DNA from: Lutibacter sp.
GTDB taxonomy: Bacteria; Bacteroidota; Bacteroidia; Flavobacteriales; Flavobacteriaceae
Length of the DNA stretch: 7,904 bases
NCBI GenBank assembly: GCA_004195315.1
Contig: SDWL01000161.1
Location: 1 to 7,904 of the forward strand
Reading direction: 5' to 3'
The position numbers were made by a program, and so were the translations under genes. The notes beneath the pieces were generated by a model that worked only from the letters and a program-made list of their open reading frames with translations, was not told the origin of the DNA and did no database searches. This document shows, in pieces, positions 7,001 to 7,904 of this stretch (position 1 is its first letter; every line of letters starts with the position of its first letter).

Positions 7001-7339
7001 TTGTAACATATTCAATAACTTATCACTTATTTCAGGAAAGTAATTCCCAATAATTTTAGAAGCTTCAACCTCAGTAATTCCATTTTTAAGCCCTGCTATT
7101 TTAACAATTGGAATTAATATGTAAAACGAAAATAAACTTACTTCAACAACTATAAAAATCCAAAATAAAACAGTTCTTGCTAAAGGTTTTAACCATAAAA
7201 AATGTTCAATAAAAAGTGTAGCAATGAAATACAATAAACCAATACCAAAAAACAATATAAGCCCTTTAATTAGTTCATTAAAATAGAACTTATTAATAAA
7301 ATGTTGAAGTTTGACTTGTATGTGCTTAAAAGTGCCCAA
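4073..7339 (-). CDS. DUF4175 family protein, large membrane-anchored coiled-coil protein
   Basis: The 1088-residue product has two hydrophobic segments near residues 26-48 and 56-79, a third at about 152-172, then a beta-rich region (about 180-480, with an FEPPAPFSFVV start) that is probably on the far side of the membrane. A very long Lys/Glu/Gln/Asn-rich coiled-coil region follows (about 490-820). A Gly/Glu/Lys low-complexity stretch (about 928-950, around EKGEKPGEEGEQ) precedes a charged C-terminus. This order matches the DUF4175 proteins that precede ybeY in many flavobacteria; their function is unknown to me and no catalytic motif is visible. The start codon appears to be TTG (7337-7339). 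No ATG occurs in frame between it and an upstream TAG, and the resulting N-terminus begins about where homologues begin. It is the likely first gene of the operon with ybeY and mnmG. Confidence 0.85.
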   Translation of the reverse strand: MGTFKHIQVKLQHFINKFYFNELIKGLILFFGIGLLYFIATLFIEHFLWLKPLARTVLFWIFIVVEVSLFSFYILIPIVKIAGLKNGITEVEASKIIGNYFPEISDKLLNMLQLHSSKHNSELIEASIEQKSKEIQPIPFRGAINFSKNKKFIKFALIPVVIWLLVYVTGNITIFNDSFSRVVQYNTQFEPPAPFSFVVLNKSFNVIEGESFTLEIETVGNIIPDDAKIYFSDENYYLENKDFGKFEFTIESVRKSFEFYLEANGVISKNYQIISIATPVITNLKMVLNYPDYLGKNNEVIQNTGNAIVPQGTNISWQVETHQTNAISFSSKEEDAENFKQSTKDYFSYSKQLNNSINYKISTSNQELKNHESLNFLIQVISDEFPKIIVKSNIDSISRGPAQFIGQVSDDYGINKLQLVYYYKNNPKQSKKHQLNVSKASFSDFYYVFPDGAVIEEGVAYEMYFEVFDNDAVNGNKKTKSRVFSYYNKTAKELQEELLNEQKETINNISKILEKSKQSNVEVKKFKNLLQNKGEINWNDTKQLEQFIKRQTQYQEMFKKQTDQLKQNLNEQPKNEDLEEKKEELQKRIEEAKKLANLEKMLEELKELSEKLKKEDLVDKLKELAKKNRQNEQSLERILELTKRFYVEQKANQISEKLLKLAKKENVLSKQNDEENTSEKQEEINNEFEEIKKNFKDLENQNNDLQHPMKLPDSEDEMKDIDEDLKKASEDLKNQQPSKAKKSQKSASKKMKELGKSMEQAMEASEGESIDENIDDLRKIVENLIEFSFQQEDLLNKFASSDNHHPEYPKNIKQQHNLKEYFEHIDDSLYVLSLRIVKMSSAIQKEVSDAHYHINESLLNFTENRFDQGISNQQFVITAANNLANSLSTLLESLMNASPSFGKGKGSPQEFSLPDIIKKQGELIEQTKEGMKNGKKEGEEKGEKPGEEGEQMNGDLYEIYKQQSQLREMLKDMLGEDSKKQVNGSGDAVKQMEELEKELLEKGFTNDVIKKMQQLNYELLKLEKATLEQDEDKKRKSKTNIEEFQKRSIDKLKLQNQYFNYNEILNRQSLPLRTIYKKKVQEYFKTEQ

Positions 7340-7414
7340 GGCTTTATTTTTAATCTTTAGTAAAAGCTAAATTAATTAAAAATAAATTGATTTATATTTT
7401 TAGTGTGTTCAAAC

Positions 7415-7459
7415 TAAAAAAAAAGGTTTTACCCTATTAATTTAACGAGTTTACCTTTC
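7415..7459 (-). terminator. Weak terminator-like hairpin upstream of the DUF4175 gene
   Basis: On the minus strand AAAGGT (about 7453-7458) can pair with ACCTTT, and is followed by a run of nine T. A tighter GGT-AAA-ACC hairpin directly before the T run is also possible. The stem is short and the loop long (about two dozen bases), so this is a weak candidate for ending transcription that enters from the LuxR-type remnant. Its usefulness is uncertain. Confidence 0.25.
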
Positions 7460-7480
7460 TTACAAGTAATAAAATTAAAA

Positions 7481-7488
7481 TACTTTTG
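7481..7488 (+). promoter_or_regulatory. Bacteroidota-type -7 box candidate for the small membrane peptide
   Basis: TACTTTTG fits the TAnnTTTG -7 element read by the primary sigma factor of Bacteroidota. The -33 element would be only partial (TTTC at about 7456-7459, 21 nt upstream). A start of transcription a few bases downstream would leave a leader of about 20 nt before the ATG at 7514. Confidence 0.4.
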
Positions 7489-7513
7489 AATCGAACCTAT
7501 TATAGAATAGAAT

Positions 7514-7639
7514 ATGTATTTAATTAAGCCTAATTTATTAAAGAAAATATTAAAATTTACCATTGTATTATATACAATATTAATTATTAGTGTGTATATG
7601 TATGTAATGTATAATCGAATTACAGGAACAGGAATTTAA
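7514..7639 (+). CDS. Small single-pass membrane peptide, 41 residues, unknown function
   Basis: An ATG-started frame encodes 41 residues: a basic N-terminus (MYLIKPNLLKKILKF), one hydrophobic helix (about residues 15-33, TIVLYTILIISVYMYVMY) and a short tail NRITGTGI. The charge pattern predicts the N-terminus inside the cell. I do not recognise a family. Support for a real gene is the position: a TACTTTTG box 26 nt before the ATG, and a 7-bp inverted repeat with six T just after the stop codon. It faces opposite to all neighbours. Against it: in AT-rich DNA, short hydrophobic frames arise by chance, and the promoter and hairpin are modest. Confidence 0.45.
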   Translation: MYLIKPNLLKKILKFTIVLYTILIISVYMYVMYNRITGTGI

Positions 7640-7642
7640 AAC

Positions 7643-7687
7643 CTAATTTTAAACGTGATTACTTTAATTAAATTAGCACTATTTTTT
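7643..7687 (+). terminator. Intrinsic terminator-like hairpin after the small peptide gene
   Basis: CTAATTT (7643-7649) is perfectly complementary to AAATTAG (7670-7676), with further inner pairing of TAAA to TTTA across a 3-nt bulge. A run of six T follows at 7682-7687. It starts 4 bases after the small peptide's stop codon. The stem is AT-rich and so of limited strength; read the other way it also lies just past the LuxR-type remnant and could serve both. Confidence 0.4.
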
Positions 7688-7689
7688 CT

Positions 7690-7875
7690 CTAATAACTTA
7701 ACATCAATACTTTACAAATTTTAGCCACTAATTTTTCAAACAAAATTTCTCTATAATTATCGATAGTTTTTGGATTTAAAAACATGACTTTAGTAATTTT
7801 TTTGTAAGTTCTCTCTGAACAGCTTAACTTTAAAAACTCTAATTCTCTTTCCTTTAAAATTGTGTCTTCATCAGC
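7690..7875 (-). pseudogene. LuxR-type HTH regulator, C-terminal remnant
   Basis: The frame from 7875 down to the TAG at 7690-7692 reads ADEDTILKERELEFLKLSCS, then ERTYKKITKVMFLNPKTIDN and YREILFEKL. This is the helix-turn-helix of the LuxR/NarL type as found in flavobacterial response regulators: family form L-EKE-EFLKL-CSE-TYKEIA-KMF-SP-TVD-YRE-LFEKL. After FEKL the match fades (VAKICKVLMLSY where relatives have a NxKSRVGLVLYA-like segment) and the frame stops several residues early. An in-frame TGA at 7876-7878 separates this piece from the last few bases before the adapter. The full receiver domain would lie beyond the window. A decaying gene is my reading, but the TGA is only 7 bases from an adapter end and could be a read error. 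It runs in the same direction as the DUF4175 operon. Confidence 0.55.
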
Positions 7876-7885
7876 TCACATAGAT

Positions 7886-7904
7886 CTGTCTCTTATACAC
7901 ATCT
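7886..7904. other. Tn5/Nextera mosaic-end adapter sequence (not genomic)
   Basis: The final 19 bases, CTGTCTCTTATACACATCT, are exactly the reverse complement of the Tn5 mosaic end used in tagmentation libraries. Its position flush with the contig end shows untrimmed adapter. The genomic insert stops at 7885. Confidence 0.95.

Noticed and set aside
7408..7417. TTAGTTTG (minus strand) as the DUF4175 operon promoter
   Set aside because: It has a mismatch to the -7 consensus and no partner -33 box, so it is not strong enough to list.
7886..7904. Natural Tn5-type insertion sequence end
   Set aside because: An exact 19-bp mosaic end flush with the contig edge, with no transposase or IS sequence, is library adapter.

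Overview
The window is AT-rich, housekeeping-type DNA from a member of the Bacteroidota, most likely the family Flavobacteriaceae. The evidence is the block of a DUF4175 membrane protein, ybeY, mnmG and a class I methyltransferase, together with TAnnTTTG-type promoter candidates, no clear Shine-Dalgarno sequences, and protein sequences typical of marine flavobacteria. Homology statements come from recognising the sequences by eye; no search was run.

Layout by position, with the main genes on the minus strand (transcription runs from high to low coordinates). 7886-7904 is exactly the Tn5/Nextera mosaic-end adapter, so the right edge is a library artefact. 7690-7875 is a C-terminal remnant of a LuxR-type helix-turn-helix regulator. 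7514-7639, on the plus strand, is a 41-residue single-pass membrane peptide with its own promoter-like box and terminator-like hairpin. 4073-7339 is a large DUF4175 protein. 3656-4063 is ybeY (16S rRNA maturation endonuclease). 1815-3616 is mnmG (tRNA U34 modification), broken in the middle by a deletion that I estimate at about 70 nt. 778-1638 is a 3-mercaptopyruvate-type sulfurtransferase. 120-788 is a truncated SAM-dependent methyltransferase. 1-144 is a fragment of glutamate formimidoyltransferase, fused out of frame to the methyltransferase.

DUF4175, ybeY and mnmG are closely spaced (9 and 39 nt) and probably form one transcription unit. A 176-nt gap precedes the sulfurtransferase, whose end overlaps the methyltransferase start by 11 nt. 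The theme is loosely translation and RNA maturation: YbeY acts on rRNA and MnmG on tRNA wobble uridines. The roles of the DUF4175 protein and the methyltransferase are not known to me.

The most interesting biological signal is a pair of identical 16-bp sites, TGTTCCACGTGGAACG, placed immediately before and after mnmG. They match the parS centromere sequence bound by ParB and suggest an origin-proximal partition locus. The two gene breaks (left-edge fusion and mnmG deletion) plus the retained adapter suggest that this contig needs checking for assembly or library artefacts before any biological reading of the broken genes. I found no convincing new defence, mobile or CRISPR-like system.
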